From Saccharina japonica (lineage: Eukaryota; Sar; Phaeophyceae; Laminariales; Laminariaceae), in NCBI GenBank assembly GCA_008828725.1, contig MEHQ01001000.1, forward strand, positions 501,453 to 565,452: a stretch of DNA of 64,000 bases. Reading direction: 5' to 3'. Under the pieces are notes generated by a model. The model had not been told where the DNA came from and made no database searches. It saw only the letters and a list, made by a program, of their open reading frames with translations. Shown in pieces: positions 1 through 11,900 of this stretch. Position numbers and translations under genes: made by a program. The stretch's first letter is position 1. The number at the start of each line of letters is the position of its first letter.

Positions 1-591
1 AATAGCGGATGGAAACAATTATATTATCGCATGCATCCCAAAAAGCCCCACCAGGAGCAGAGTGGTGGATGCTCTGCTCTAGATGGGCAAAGCGCTGCTC
101 TAGATGGGCAAAGCACATACAAAATACCCACAGAGTTTTCCGATACACTAGGTCTAGCAATAGTTGAGGTAACACAATGCGTGGTTGTTCGCGATACACT
201 ATAGCAATGGTCGATATTTGTCGCGGAGTATTTCGAACCGCAGCAAGCGTAAGTAGCGTGGAAAATTGGCCCACACCTTGCTGGGGTCTCTCGTGCGTCG
301 CCCTCGATTGCGCCGGCATCATTTCGGTAGAGGTGTCGTACAGCCTGTGCAAACTAAGGACTGGTTAGTTTCTTCCGCACTCGTGTGCTTTCCCGTGTTG
401 TCCGACGGTGTGAATTTAAAGTTGATATTGTCGAAACGCACGGCACAGGTAACGAATATCTATTCCACACGCACTGTCCATTTCCTTTACGTATGAATGG
501 TGTTAACGCCTAATCCAAAAGGCGTGGATGGTGTTGTGTGATCGACAAACCCACCGAATCTAGGCTACTACTAGCGGTGGATTGCTCGATT
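1..591. other. Noncoding flank, no gene seen
   Basis: This stretch lies downstream of the stop codon of the membrane-protein gene on the minus strand. Only short overlapping open frames occur (for example 177-368 and 266-496 on plus), with no recognisable domain. A short near-tandem repeat (CTGCTCTAGATGGGCAAAG) occurs twice around 74-112. It may hold the 3' untranslated region of that gene. No poly(A) signal was identified with confidence. Confidence 0.5.
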
Positions 592-3500
592 TTACATGAG
601 CCCACCACGTTTCGTTGAAATCACTCCGAACAGTACAATGCTTTCTTCGAGTTTTCGACCTTCCCTGGCGCACACCTTTGTCCGATCTGTCCACTTCGCG
701 ATGAGCACTACGAGCGCCACAATAATGTAGCCACCGACGAGGACAACAATCGCCCAGCCTATCCCCTCCGATGTAATGTCTGCCACGTACTCGCTCTCAG
801 CATCTATGGTAAGGGCCAAGGCCAAGACGACGAGAGTCTGCGTGAAACAATGAAAAATAATGCACGGTACGGGCGCAAAGACGAGGAAGGGTTTCTCGTA
901 GGCATTGATTGCCTGTGTTCGAGGGGGGGGGGCATTTTTTCCCCCTCCACGTATTACAAGGGACAGTAACTCGCTTTGAGGCATTGCAGTCGCCATCAGT
1001 CAAACAAGGTACTCCTCAGCACCGCACAAAACTTGGCGCCCAGATTGCCATGTGGTATACGCGTCACACTGAGAAAGATGGTGAGCACTCCTTGCAAACA
1101 CGTAAAAACTTCCTTACGTAGAGACAGACGACAAGGATCGGGCCCGAGCATTGTTTATACACGAGTGTGACATGGAGCAGTTTGACACACTAAATAGTAG
1201 CGAGAAAACGATCGCTATCTTAGGAGATAGATGGTGGCCACAGGCGGCGAAACAGGAAGGGGATAAGATTAGCAAAAAGTTTCTTTGTAATATATGGAAA
1301 CAGCGTAATGAGCGCCCAAGTGTTGGAGGTGTCTCTATTAGGAGTAGGAACGGTGCTCCGTCTCGAAAGGGATGCGTGGCCAATGGTCAAATGACTAAGG
1401 CAAGCAACAAATGAGTACGCCCCCCCCCCCCCCCTCTTCTGAACAGCGGAGTCTTTGGTCTTCGTATGGGGCCGTACGTGCCTAGTCCTTACTTAGTTCT
1501 TCACAATCTCTGGGGACCCAAGGAAGAAGAGTGTTTATCACGTTCTGACATGTCATTGAGGAAATTCGCTTTTCTTTAAAAAGCGTTTTCATGGTGGTAG
1601 TGAGATTCGGACTCACGACCACTACAACAACCCATCCACGATGTCCTGCCGTCGATGCCATTTGTTAAGGCATTATTAATAATCCGTTGGGCTACTAGTT
1701 AAAGGTTAACCAATTACCTACCCAAGCTAAGCCTTTTTTAAGTGGTATCGTCAGCGGAACATGGGTTTCTGTGGTCGTGAGATTCGAATCCCACGGCCAC
1801 CATCAAAACGCTTTTCAAAGAAAAGATCACTTCCTCAATGACATGTCAAAAGCTGATAAACAGTTTTCCTTGGGTCCCCAGAGATTGATAAGAACGAAGG
1901 ACTATTAATAGGCACGTACGGCCCCATACGAGAAGACCAAAGGTCCCGCGCTGTTCAGAAGGGGGGGAGAGTGCCCATACGATAAGACCAAAGACCCCGC
2001 TGTTCCGAGGGGGGGGGGAGTGTTATAAGGCTTAGATTGGGTGGGTCTTTGGTTAACCTCTACACCAGTAGTAGCCCAACGGATTAATGCCTTAACACTA
2101 CTACTGTGGCAAACTATGTATGTATTACGAGGACATAATGTCCCGCCCAATTGCTAGCTGGTGCTTGCAGAGTGTATAGACGTGTAGTTAGTGAGTGATT
2201 GTGCGCGCTTACTTCCTCCACGCCTCATCGCGATTCAGCGGCAATTAAACGGTACACTGAAACAGTGCGACGAGCTACCTACAGTAGAAGTTGTGCGGGG
2301 AGAGTAATCCTCTGCTCGGCTTCCAAGCCGAAGGGGTGTTGCTACCCCAGCACAAGAGCAATGTTGATAGCTTGATAGCGTGCACGTGAAAAAGGAACCC
2401 AAGGTCACAGTCCCCCAGTTAGAACATCCTGTACGTTGAATTTCTTTCACCCGAAACCTACCGCCTTGCGCGGCAAACTGCGTCAACTTAGAGAAGAGTG
2501 GACAAAAGAGACGAGCACGGATCTTGTGGATGCTGTTGGCTGTGATCAGCCGCACTTACCACGTATTGCGCGGCAGAGTAGATGTAGTCACTAACGCTCC
2601 CCACGAAAGGGCTATAGACAACGTTCATCGCCAGGCTGACCTGCGGGCCAAGAAAGTCGCAGCATCGCCGGAGACGGGAATGGTGTCCATTGGAGAGCAG
2701 CAGACCCGCAATTCGCGTCGGGTTGGTTGATGTGACGGGTAATAAGAACGGAAAACATGCGGCCCTGTCTACGAATAAGGCCCTGGTCGATACGCCCCGC
2801 ACAAGGCCATAGTCGTCTGGCCTGCACATGTTCTGCTGTCGTAACGCCGCTACTACTGTCTGTACTACTGCAGCAAGCAGTGACTCGTCTCACCACCGTT
2901 ATTAGCATCGCCATCCAGAGCTGTGACGTCGTCGCCGCAGCGAAGTAAACCAGACCCGTCAGACAAATCCGTCGAAATGTCTCAAATATTTCGAACCACC
3001 AAGCTCTGGGTTCATCTGGAAAGTGAACGAAGCACGGTCGGGGGGGTAACACTTGACCCTTTTGACGTATACTGCAGTCTGCAGTCAAGCGTTTTTTCAT
3101 TAAGGGCCCGTTTTAACGAAGAAGAAAAAAAATCAATTTGGAAAAAAAAAATCAAATCCGCTTTTCATTGGTCAACTCACGCACCAGCACCAGAGATTAT
3201 GATATTGGGGCATAATATTTGGTGCTGGTGCGTGTGTTGACCAATGAAAAGCGAATTTGAATTTTATTTTTTTCAAATTGAAATTATTTTATACTCGTTA
3301 AAACGGGCCCTAACTAGAAACGTCTCGGCAGCGTTCTTGTTTCGCGGTATCGCACACCACCCTTCGGCATCAACATCAACATCAACACCACTGAATCAAT
3401 CAACCAATCACAATCAAAACACTTTAAATCAAATGATCGCAAGACTATGCTACAGTGGTACTGATAGTGCTGATATGAATGGCTTCTACCTCGTGTGCTG

Positions 3501-6500
3501 ATTGCGTTATTCCTCGAATGCTGCTTCACCCGTCTCTGCAGTTGAATTAGTTACAAAAAAACACGGTACGCAGTACAATGCAAGCGTAGTCACCCTGCTC
3601 ACATGCTTCGTGTAGAATCGCAAATGGCCGCAGTGCGAGTTCGTTGAGCCGTTTGGCTTCTTCGGCAATACCCTTATCCTCCCTTGGCCTTCCGCGTACT
3701 TGAGTAGGATACAGCAGCTGGCGGCGCCTCCAGAGCACGAAGGTGTAGAAGGCGAGAACGCCAAAGGGGTATACTACAGCCATTGTTGCGGCTATCACAC
3801 GGTACTTCCCGTGTTCCGCAGCACCGCAGTCGATAGAGTAGTCGGCCCGTAGCATATTGCTTCCGTCATCAAACGTCTTCGTTGCGATCGGCACGGGACG
3901 CGAGGGGGGAAACGTGAGAAGTTGCCTTTAGCTCATTTGGCGGGAGCAAAACAAGGAAGGGATGAACTCTACACTTACAGGAGAAGTCTGCGATGCATTT
4001 GCGGTAACTGGGTCAGCAAAGGCTTACTTCAACAGAGATTGGGAAATAAACGTGCCGGATCCATCAGCACACGGTACCGGCATGCAGGCATGCCCGCATC
4101 CACGTCAGCCAACGCCATCATCGATATATAGATAAGAGTCCTTCAGGTCGAAGTCAAATCGATGGTATATGCTCGTATGGTATATAAGCGCACAACCGCG
4201 TAGAAAAAAAAAGTGGGCGCCGAAGAGAGGGATGTACATTATTTGATTTTTTCGTGGCACGTGTCGCGACACGTATCGCGACATGCCGCGACACCCCACG
4301 ACGTGTCGCGGCGAGTGTTGCGGGGAGTGTCGCGGCGAGTGTCGCTAACCCTAACCCTAACCCTACGTGTCGCGGCTTGTTACGGCATGCCGCGGTATGT
4401 CGCGAAATGCCGCGGCACGTGTCGCGACACGTGTCACGACACATGTCGCGACACGTGCCACGAAAAAGTCAAATAATGTAGATCTGTGCGACGAGGTCGG
4501 AAAAGCGTCCCAGTAAATATTTAGTCAAACGAGTCGGTCAAGCGCACCTCACAAGGAAGTCCCTTAAGCGCAGCGTTAGTGGCGGGAGTGACGAGGAGGT
4601 ATGTGAGCGCGAGGAGCCATTCTGTGCGACTTATGGCTCGCCCTCGTCCTTCTTGCTTGGTGTGGGTTGCTCTCAACCGTTGGACCCGTTCTGCACCGCA
4701 GATCGCAACAGCCACCACCAGTGGCGCTGCTATCTTCAAAATGAGTTCATCGTAGAAGTTGACATCTTGAACCAAGCAGGATATCGAAAAAGCCTGCCAA
4801 TGGGAGGCTGGTTCGTGAGTTAAGCAGGCCCTGGGCGTTCTGCAGTATGTACCGGCAGGCACGCGGATGAGTTATGGGAAGACAAGTCACAAAACAATCC
4901 TCTCGGGCGCAAAACTCTTGATGTAACACCGCGCTTCAAATAAGGGCGTTAGTGGGAAGCACGCATGCCGCCAAAGTATCGTACCCATGGTGAACAAAGT
5001 CAAATCGTCAGTGACCATGGTTACCTTCGGCGCGGAGAAGTTGGCCATGTCTAGCCCTCCAAGGAAAGAACGGAGGCTGTCAGAGTGTCTGACCACCAGG
5101 GCTACGGGTGTGGTGGCAATAATTTGAACAAACGACACCATCACTTTCGCCACACTGGCGCCGTCATTGGTCGGGACGGTTGTAAGGTATGCAGACGGAT
5201 CGAGATCCCTTGCGATCGCCAGGACAGACCTTGAGGACACGAGGGACAGAGGAAGAGAGGAAGAGCGCGGAGAGTACGTACTGTTTGTAAGTTTGCATTC
5301 AATGAATTTGTAGTTCACGTAGTCGTATATACGTAGCACGAAAGTGTGCGGTATGACGATAATAATATGCTGTTCTTCGTTCGCGGTGTATGGTACCAGG
5401 TACACACTCCTACAATTTACCGGACGTAGCTTTAGCGTACGGTTGTACTGCACATACAGTAGTGACGTAGTGACCAACACAAACCATGCATCGCATACGT
5501 TCGTATAGTATTATGCTGTTGTTCTCGTATATAAATGGTTTTGATTGCTCACCTTACGTGTTGAATGACTGTAGTCGCTTCCACTGGCGCCGCACCTGAC
5601 AGGCCAGCAAGGCCGGCAGCTAACTGGTCGATGACTGGGCACAGTAGCTGCGCATTTGAAATGGCCCTTTTCGTTGTTCTATCCGGATCCGGCTCCGGCA
5701 CCCGAGGTAAAACCCGGATGAGTTTTAGAACGAACATTTCGATCGTAACCAGAAGATGCTGCAGCTGGGCATCCAGCTGATGAGAGAAAGTGCCCGTCAG
5801 GTCGCGTCGAAGACACGCAACTAGCAGCCCAAGTTCAACTGTTTTTTGCCTGAGTGTTGTGAGGGCGGACTGCGGGATACTTGCGCCCGCTGTGATGCTG
5901 AAGAGCGGAAGAGGTTCTATCTCAGGGGTGTCACCGCCAGCAACCGACGCTTTCCTGATACACGGTCCGACCAAGGTCGCTCCCACCAGCAGCAAGCACA
6001 CGGACAGCAGAAACCCGGCAACTTGAACAGTAGTTACCCCACTAGTCGACCCGCATTCGAGGCACACACCGTTCACAGATGCAAAGTAGGAGCTCGGACA
6101 CACCATACAGTACGGCCCCGTGTTATTGCCGAAACAAAGGTCATCCCCGCCCCCCGTTCCACCCTCACACAGGTCAGGAATGGGACAGGAACGTACATCG
6201 GAGGACGCTCCACTCGTACGCCAATACCCTCCCCCGTCGACGAGAGGCGAAGGGTAGTAGTTGGATAGGCTTGGAGCTGGCGTGAGCGCTGGTGGAGGGG
6301 AGGGCGTGGCGGGTGGCAACGGGGATGGAGTGGTGGGTACTACCGGAGATGTCGTCGGGGGTGGCGTCGGGGATGGCGTCGGGGCTATCGTTGGCGCAGG
6401 CGTAGGGGCCGGTGTGTCTATGGTGCATGCGCATACTCTACGCAGTATCGGACTCGAAAGGTCGCACGTTGGTGGGAAATTATCGAAGTTGTGCGCTTCG

Positions 6501-7006
6501 AGTTCATCCCGCTTGTTCCCCACAAATTGAGCATTCCCAGGTCCATCTACGAAGCTGTCCTGGTCCTCAGCATCATAGACTGGACTCACGACGCACCCCA
6601 GGGTTCGAAAATTGCCATCGGAATTTGTCGGGAATTTAAATATGTTCTCGTCGAATCTCGAGGATGTGAAGTATAGGGTCGGAAGGACCCCTGCTTCTCC
6701 AAAATTGAAGTACCACGTGTAGGTTGACGTAGATAGGTCGATTCCCATGGCGGTAATAACGTCGAGACAACCCTGGTTGTCCATGTCCAACGCAGCCTCG
6801 TTGCAGGTGGTTCCCACATCATTACATCTGGTGGTGCAACTCACTTCGACAGAGGCGAACGCGAAGCACATTCCTTCGAAGACAGTGCCCCCAACGTCGT
6901 CTACGCAATCTAGAGCTACACCTGTGCACAGGGCAGTGAGGCATGCCTGAAGTACGAGGAACAGGCCGACATGCAGGAAGGAAATAAACGGCTCTCTAAG
7001 CGTCAT
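592..7006 (-). CDS. Multipass membrane protein with Cys-rich ectodomain
   Basis: Seven-exon model in transcription order: 7006-5553, 5229-5025, 4793-4548, 3876-3603, 3015-2894, 2640-2560, 837-592, giving 875 residues with every phase matching. Residues 8-29 look like a signal peptide. A Cys-rich ectodomain spans about 34-196, followed by a Pro/Thr-rich linker (198-246). A second Cys cluster (about 274-318, CxxC pairs) resembles the GCC2/GCC3 or ephrin-receptor-like repeat, then the first membrane helix at about 326-348. The C-terminal half has about seven more hydrophobic segments. Signatures include FDDGSNMLRADYSIDC, a VYPFG helix and EPRAWWFEIFETFRR. I associate this arrangement with large membrane proteins in heterokont genomes, possibly channel- or receptor-like. 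The function is unknown. An upstream in-frame ATG at 7102 would precede the signal peptide, so 7006 is preferred. Structure is well supported; naming is not. Confidence 0.8.
1151..1420 (+). repeat. Unclassified 260-bp coding-like repeat, copy 1
   Basis: This segment is about 90% identical to 38243-38515, including an open stretch whose translation contains AILGDRWWPQAAKQEGD. It lies in the last intron of the membrane-protein gene, opposite to that gene. It ends in a poly-C run that abuts a SINE-B copy. The shared reading frame suggests a fragment of a multicopy coding sequence, but I recognise no family and see no terminal repeats. Confidence 0.65.
1425..2095. repeat. Inverted pair of SINE-B elements
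   Basis: Two SINE-B type copies lie in opposite orientation. The left part (1438-1630 plus 1655-1735) matches the reverse complement of the right part (1785-1985 plus 2030-2095). Both contain a poly-C run followed by GAACAGCG, a CTGGGGACCCAAGGA block and a tRNA B-box-like stretch (GATTCGAATCCCACG at 1780-1794). Each is homologous in order to 45640-45895 and 30290-30590. The pair lies in the last intron of the membrane-protein gene. Confidence 0.7.
3104..3310. mobile_element. Long-arm palindromic MITE with TAA duplication
   Basis: A nearly perfect 207-bp fold-back. The left arm starts GGGCCCGTTTTAACGA and the right arm ends with its complement TCGTTAAAACGGGCCC. The arms meet near 3205, with TTTTCATTGGTCAACTCACG mirrored at about 3227-3249. 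It is flanked by TAA on both sides (3101-3103, 3311-3313). A 3-bp TWA target duplication is typical of PIF/Harbinger elements, so a nonautonomous Harbinger-type element is likely. It sits in intron 4 of the membrane-protein gene. Confidence 0.75.
4235..4480. mobile_element. Fold-back element built of GTCGCGACAC repeats
   Basis: Ends are inverted copies of TACATTATTTGA followed by CGTGGCACGTGTCGCGACA. The interior is an array of palindromic CACGTGTCGCG units, interrupted at 4346-4365 by a TAACCC telomere-type run. It lies in intron 3 of the membrane-protein gene. Open frames here that read as repeated Arg-Asp-Thr-Cys come only from the repeat. Confidence 0.75.
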
Positions 7007-8928
7007 TGCCTCGCACGGCTGCTTCACAGGAGAGTCCGTGTGTGTTCGATGGCTATCATAGCGTTCGGTGTCGCGACCGCTGAACACGTGGAAATCCTTC
7101 ACGGCGATCTTTCTCGTGTGTGCAGCGTATGGATACGCAACACGAAGGACCGAGGGCCGCTGCTATTGCGCCGCAACTGAAAATTTTAAATTTGAATTTT
7201 TGAATTTTTGAATTTTTGAAGTTTCAATTTCGAAAAAGTACGTACCTGGTACGTACTCTCGTCGTACGAGTATATACGCTGCTCTTGTGTTGGTACTTGG
7301 TTGGTATGATATGATTTGTGCCAGCCCCCCTACTCCCCCCATTCCCCCTTCCCCTCCTTGATCCCCGTCTCGTAGACCGTAGAGGCTTCACTCGTGCATT
7401 TATACGTCGTATGATATACTCGAGTATTCGCAGTACGAAAACCCGAAATACTGCGAGTACACGCAGGTACACGAAGTAGCATCTGAAGGATTTGTTCTCG
7501 AAACTATTTATACTTCACTCCCAGGTATGAGGTATGATACTATTCAACAAAACTGCAGTACGAGTACGGTACGTTTACGAATAGACTACAGGCTGGCTCA
7601 AGCTTACCGCCCTACTAAATTCCAATGTCCACGCCATTGTTGGGAGATAGATAAACCCTGAAATGTGGCACATATTCTACGTATTATGAGCCACTCTTTG
7701 CTGTGCCGACCCGTTAATACCGGTTGTAGGGGTTTCTGTCTCTCTTTTTTTCGCCAGGTATTTTGTTTCTTGATTTTTTGGGGGAGATTTGGGTCGGACT
7801 CCCACAAGTTTTCGGCGACGAAAAAGGAAAAAAAGAGGCACTCACTCGTAAACGGTTTGGCAGGGGCATAAAAAACACATTTATGTGCAAAACTTCAGGG
7901 TTCATCTCTTCAAAACGGCGTGGGTATGTCGACCTTTATGCGGTAAACGTTCAAAATTCCGGCACCGACTCGCAAATTACTTTGGTTCAGTAAATACTCG
8001 TAATCGTTTTGGGCGTTAAATATTACCAGGTAGTACTTGGTATCACACCTAATATGTGACATTTGCGTTGCTAATGCAAGCGGTACGTATGTACCATACT
8101 TCGTAAAAAAAATGACTACAGCAGTAGCAATGACATGCAACAAGCCGTGAACTCGTATAATATCAGGTATACGTGTACCAGGTACAGCAAGCATGTGAGA
8201 CTGCCGTGGCAAGTGAGGTGCGATGACAGCACCTCAAGACACGCGGGGCAGGTGATGCCCCTTCCATTTCTTCCAGCACTCTCATTCCAGCCTTCATGCC
8301 ATTCCATCCAAGGTGAAGTTATCTCAATACTTCGTCGTACTCATACTGCTGTGGACTAACGACAACAATCCACAATCCACAAGCAACGAACTGCTGTGTT
8401 GCCTGCACCCTATATCGCCTTACAGTGCGTCCTATCGCCCTACGAACATTGCGCCCTATCGGTCTACGTACAACCATCACGCCAGGTTGATTCGCAACAT
8501 GATACCCAGATGCGTCCCTACGGGTATAATAAACAGTAATAACAGTACGTAGTACCGTACGAGCCACCAAAACAGGCTTAAAATGGCGAATGCTCCTGCG
8601 CATCAACAGTCAAGTAGCACAAAGAGGCAATTTTCCTATATGAGCGCTGCCTTTGCCTGGGTCCGAATCTGAACCCGTACGTATACCACTGCCAAACTGA
8701 TCCAAGTCTAATTTCAAGTATTGTGGCTTGTTCCCGAGACTGGGTGTAGTTTTGACGGGTTAACCGAGGGTCAACGGCTGTACCTGGTACATTCTAAAGA
8801 GCTAAAAAGGCTGGTCAGCCGGTCAACCACGATGCCACACAGCGAGCAACACTGTGGCCGCAGAATCAAAATTGTGGTCATATCATCCAAAAATTGCATC
8901 CCAAGCAAAAGGGTGGCAATTCCAAACT
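7007..8928. other. Intergenic spacer, repeat-rich
   Basis: The space between the start of the membrane-protein gene and the end of the IBTK gene, both on minus, so it should hold the promoter of the former. Visible content: an A/T-rich TTTTTGAA repeat at 7190-7225, several TA-bounded words (TACCTGGTA at 7243, TACCAGGTA at 8024 and 8176, TACCTGGTA at 8781) and short open frames without recognisable domains. No gene is supported. Confidence 0.5.
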
Positions 8929-11900
8929 CTACGGTGCCGAAGTCCCGAGTTTAACCTCCTCCCGGTCCTGCCTGGTCGCCTGATTCACAGCCGTCCCACA
9001 CCGCGGGTCGTGATGCGGCTTGGGGCGTCGACGTCGGCTCCCACTGTCCGGTGCATGCCGCCGGGTTTCCGGATCGCCCCGGCGCGGTTCCGTCTTGTTT
9101 TTGGCTGCCGTTGCGCTATTTGCGCTATGCCCCCCACCCGTCCGCGGTTTCCGCGATTCCTTAACTTTATCAAGCGGCTTCTCCGCTTTTTTTCGTCGTG
9201 CCCCACGCCCAACCGTTTGTCCGCCAGGTGGAGAAGATCGCACGCGCGTTGCTTTATTTCCCTTGCCGTTCGATGTGGAAGAGGCTGCTTGGCCGGGCTG
9301 CGCCTCTTGCATAGAAATCTCCAGCGCCAAGCGTAGCATCTCGTCGTCGATCTCCCTTTCCCGCGCCTCTTCGGCAACCCGCTCCTCTCGGCGTTGCTGC
9401 TGAACGATGCCCTCGAACGAGGTAGACCTCGGTTTTCGAGAAACGAACCAAACGCTGTCTCCATACTCATCGCGCTCCTTCTTTTCTCGTTCCTCCTCCT
9501 CGATAATTTGGTGGAAACTCTTTTTCCCCGGAGATTCGTCCACCATCGCGTCCACTGCTACGCTGGTAGAAGCTTCCGCCCCCCGTTCTTCTGCTGTGCC
9601 CACAACGTTTCTAGCAGTCCCGTCCGCCTCGACACCCCACACACGGCCAACTTTCCCTTGGACCTCGCGCTCGGAACTTTCCTTCCGCCGCGAAGACGTT
9701 TTGGTCCCCGGGGCAGCTATGAAATCCACCAGGGAGTACACAGTAGCTTCTTGCGACGATGACCGCTCCGCTGCTCCGTGAGCATTAAAGCTGGCGGGAG
9801 CGGTCGAGCGCAAAGAGTTCATCGTGTAAAGTGCTGCACCGGCCGGCTCCTGCATCCACGGAAAAATAGGCATGGGTGGAGAGAGCGGGGCGCATGAGAA
9901 GGACGACAACGAGCGGCACCTAATGTCCGTTCAAGAGTACTGCAGGTAGAAAACACGGCAGGTGAGTAAACGGCCACGTCATGTTGGAGTGCCTAATGTG
10001 TCGATCTGGCATGCACACTGTCAAAAAGTCATGCCGACGCAGGGCAACCGCACCTGCTTTTTCGTGTCCCCCATAAACATCGTAGCAACTTTTTGCTGAT
10101 TCTCCAGGGTTTGCCGCATGGAAACAAAGCCGCCGGCGGCGGCTCGGGGCAATTGATTAGGAATTTGACGAGCTTGGTGGGGGTGGCTCCTGCTTGCTCC
10201 TGGGCACGATGCTCGTCTCCCGCCGCTGTCAGCACGCGAGCTCGCCCCCAGCGAAAGGGTGCTGCTTGTTGCTGAGGCACCGGGGCTGGCGCCGGGGCTG
10301 GAAGCTGTAGCTGTGGCAGAAGCTGGAACGGAGACGTTTGCCCAAGTGCGAGGGCCCTGAGGTTCGGGTGGTGACGCTTTCGTGGCACTGCGCAACTGCT
10401 GCTCCAGCCTCACCGTCGTAGCCCTGCATGGACGATCCCGACACACACACACATGTCAGAATGGTTGCGTGCATAATAAACGATTGCGACGGCATACATC
10501 TACGGGCGTGAGGGCACCCATACGCATACAAGACAGGCATCGTTCGTTCCGCTGCCGCACACGAAAAAAAAACACACCTGTGCCTTTTCCCCCTCAGATG
10601 GTCGGCGTACATGTTGGAATTAGCGCATTCCACCTGACACACTTCACACTTGATCGGCCGCTTGTCATTAGTCTGTAAAAACAACCGGGGGCGGAAACTT
10701 TCAATGGGAACGTCCATCGCTCTCGCAAGTGCGCATTCATGCAACGATCGGCGTAGCGTAACATCTCGAACCCACAACCCTTCGCAAGTGTGCATTGCTA
10801 TTGATATGACGATCGATGCAGCACAACATGTCGAACACACAACCCTGCGTACTGAAGACGGGGCGAAGACAGTGACAACACATCAAAAACATTGTTAAGG
10901 CCTAGCACCCAAAGCTCAAACAAGTGTCACAAGTCACAAGCTTAAAATTTCTCGGTCACCTTCGCCTCGTCGTGGGACAAATCCAGCTGCGGCGTCCACT
11001 GTAGGTTCGCGCTCGAGACGCTCGCGGAGGGCCCATCTTCCAGCTCCAGCTTACACGAAGGGTGCCGACGATCATGTCCAGCTGTGTCGTGGGTGTCAAC
11101 GCCCTGCGTCGTCTTGCTTTGGCCGAGTGCCTCCGTCTCAAACGTTTTACCCGTGGCTTGCAGTCGATGTGCTCGCGCACCCTGCGCAAGCTTGGCCCTC
11201 TCAAGCTGGGAGCCAAGCGAGTTGAGTTCTGCCTCCATGCGAGACTTCTGCTCTACCTTCGACACCTGCCACGTTATTGTAGTAACAGTAGTAGCAGTAG
11301 TAGTAGTACCAGCAGTATAAGAGGTACAAGTGTTGAAAACAAGCAGTCTCAGTTTATGGCGCGCGGACCGAACAAGAGAGTCGGTTGGAGTAGTTCAAGC
11401 TATACCAACGAGGAGTAGGATTGGAGCAGCTCGCGCTACGAACAGGAGGGTGAGCTTGAGCGGAGCGCACTGTCGGCACGTTCGTCACGTGTTATTCGTG
11501 ATTTATGATCGTACCCCCTCGATGCATTCTTGGATTCGGCGGGCGAGCGCACCACGCAGCAAGCCTTGCGACTATCGTGGTAATAGGTAAGAAGGTAACA
11601 CAAGGTAACACAAGGTAACACAAGGTAACAGGTCCTACCTGGTCAGCGGAGAGAGACTTCCCGCTATCTTGTCTGCCCTCTAACTCCGCAATGCGTGCGA
11701 TTTTCTTCTTGAGGGAGCGCACGGCTCGGGCGGCAATCTTGGCCGACGGAGTTTTGGCCCTCATTTCCGCACGAGCCAAGGCGTTCTCCATAGCCTCGCG
11801 ATCCAGGCCCTGTACAACACCAAACGCAAACGACCATTGTTCCTCAAATGCACTGAGTGGTAACATAACTCGAGAGAGAGAATAGTAATGCGGCAAAGGG

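Noticed and set aside
4346-4365. Chromosome end or telomere
   Set aside because: Only three repeat units occur, embedded in an intron of a gene that continues on both sides.
4154-4481. Overlapping frames reading repeated Arg-Asp-Thr-Cys and Arg-His-Val
   Set aside because: They are produced by the palindromic GTCGCGACAC array of a fold-back element inside an intron.
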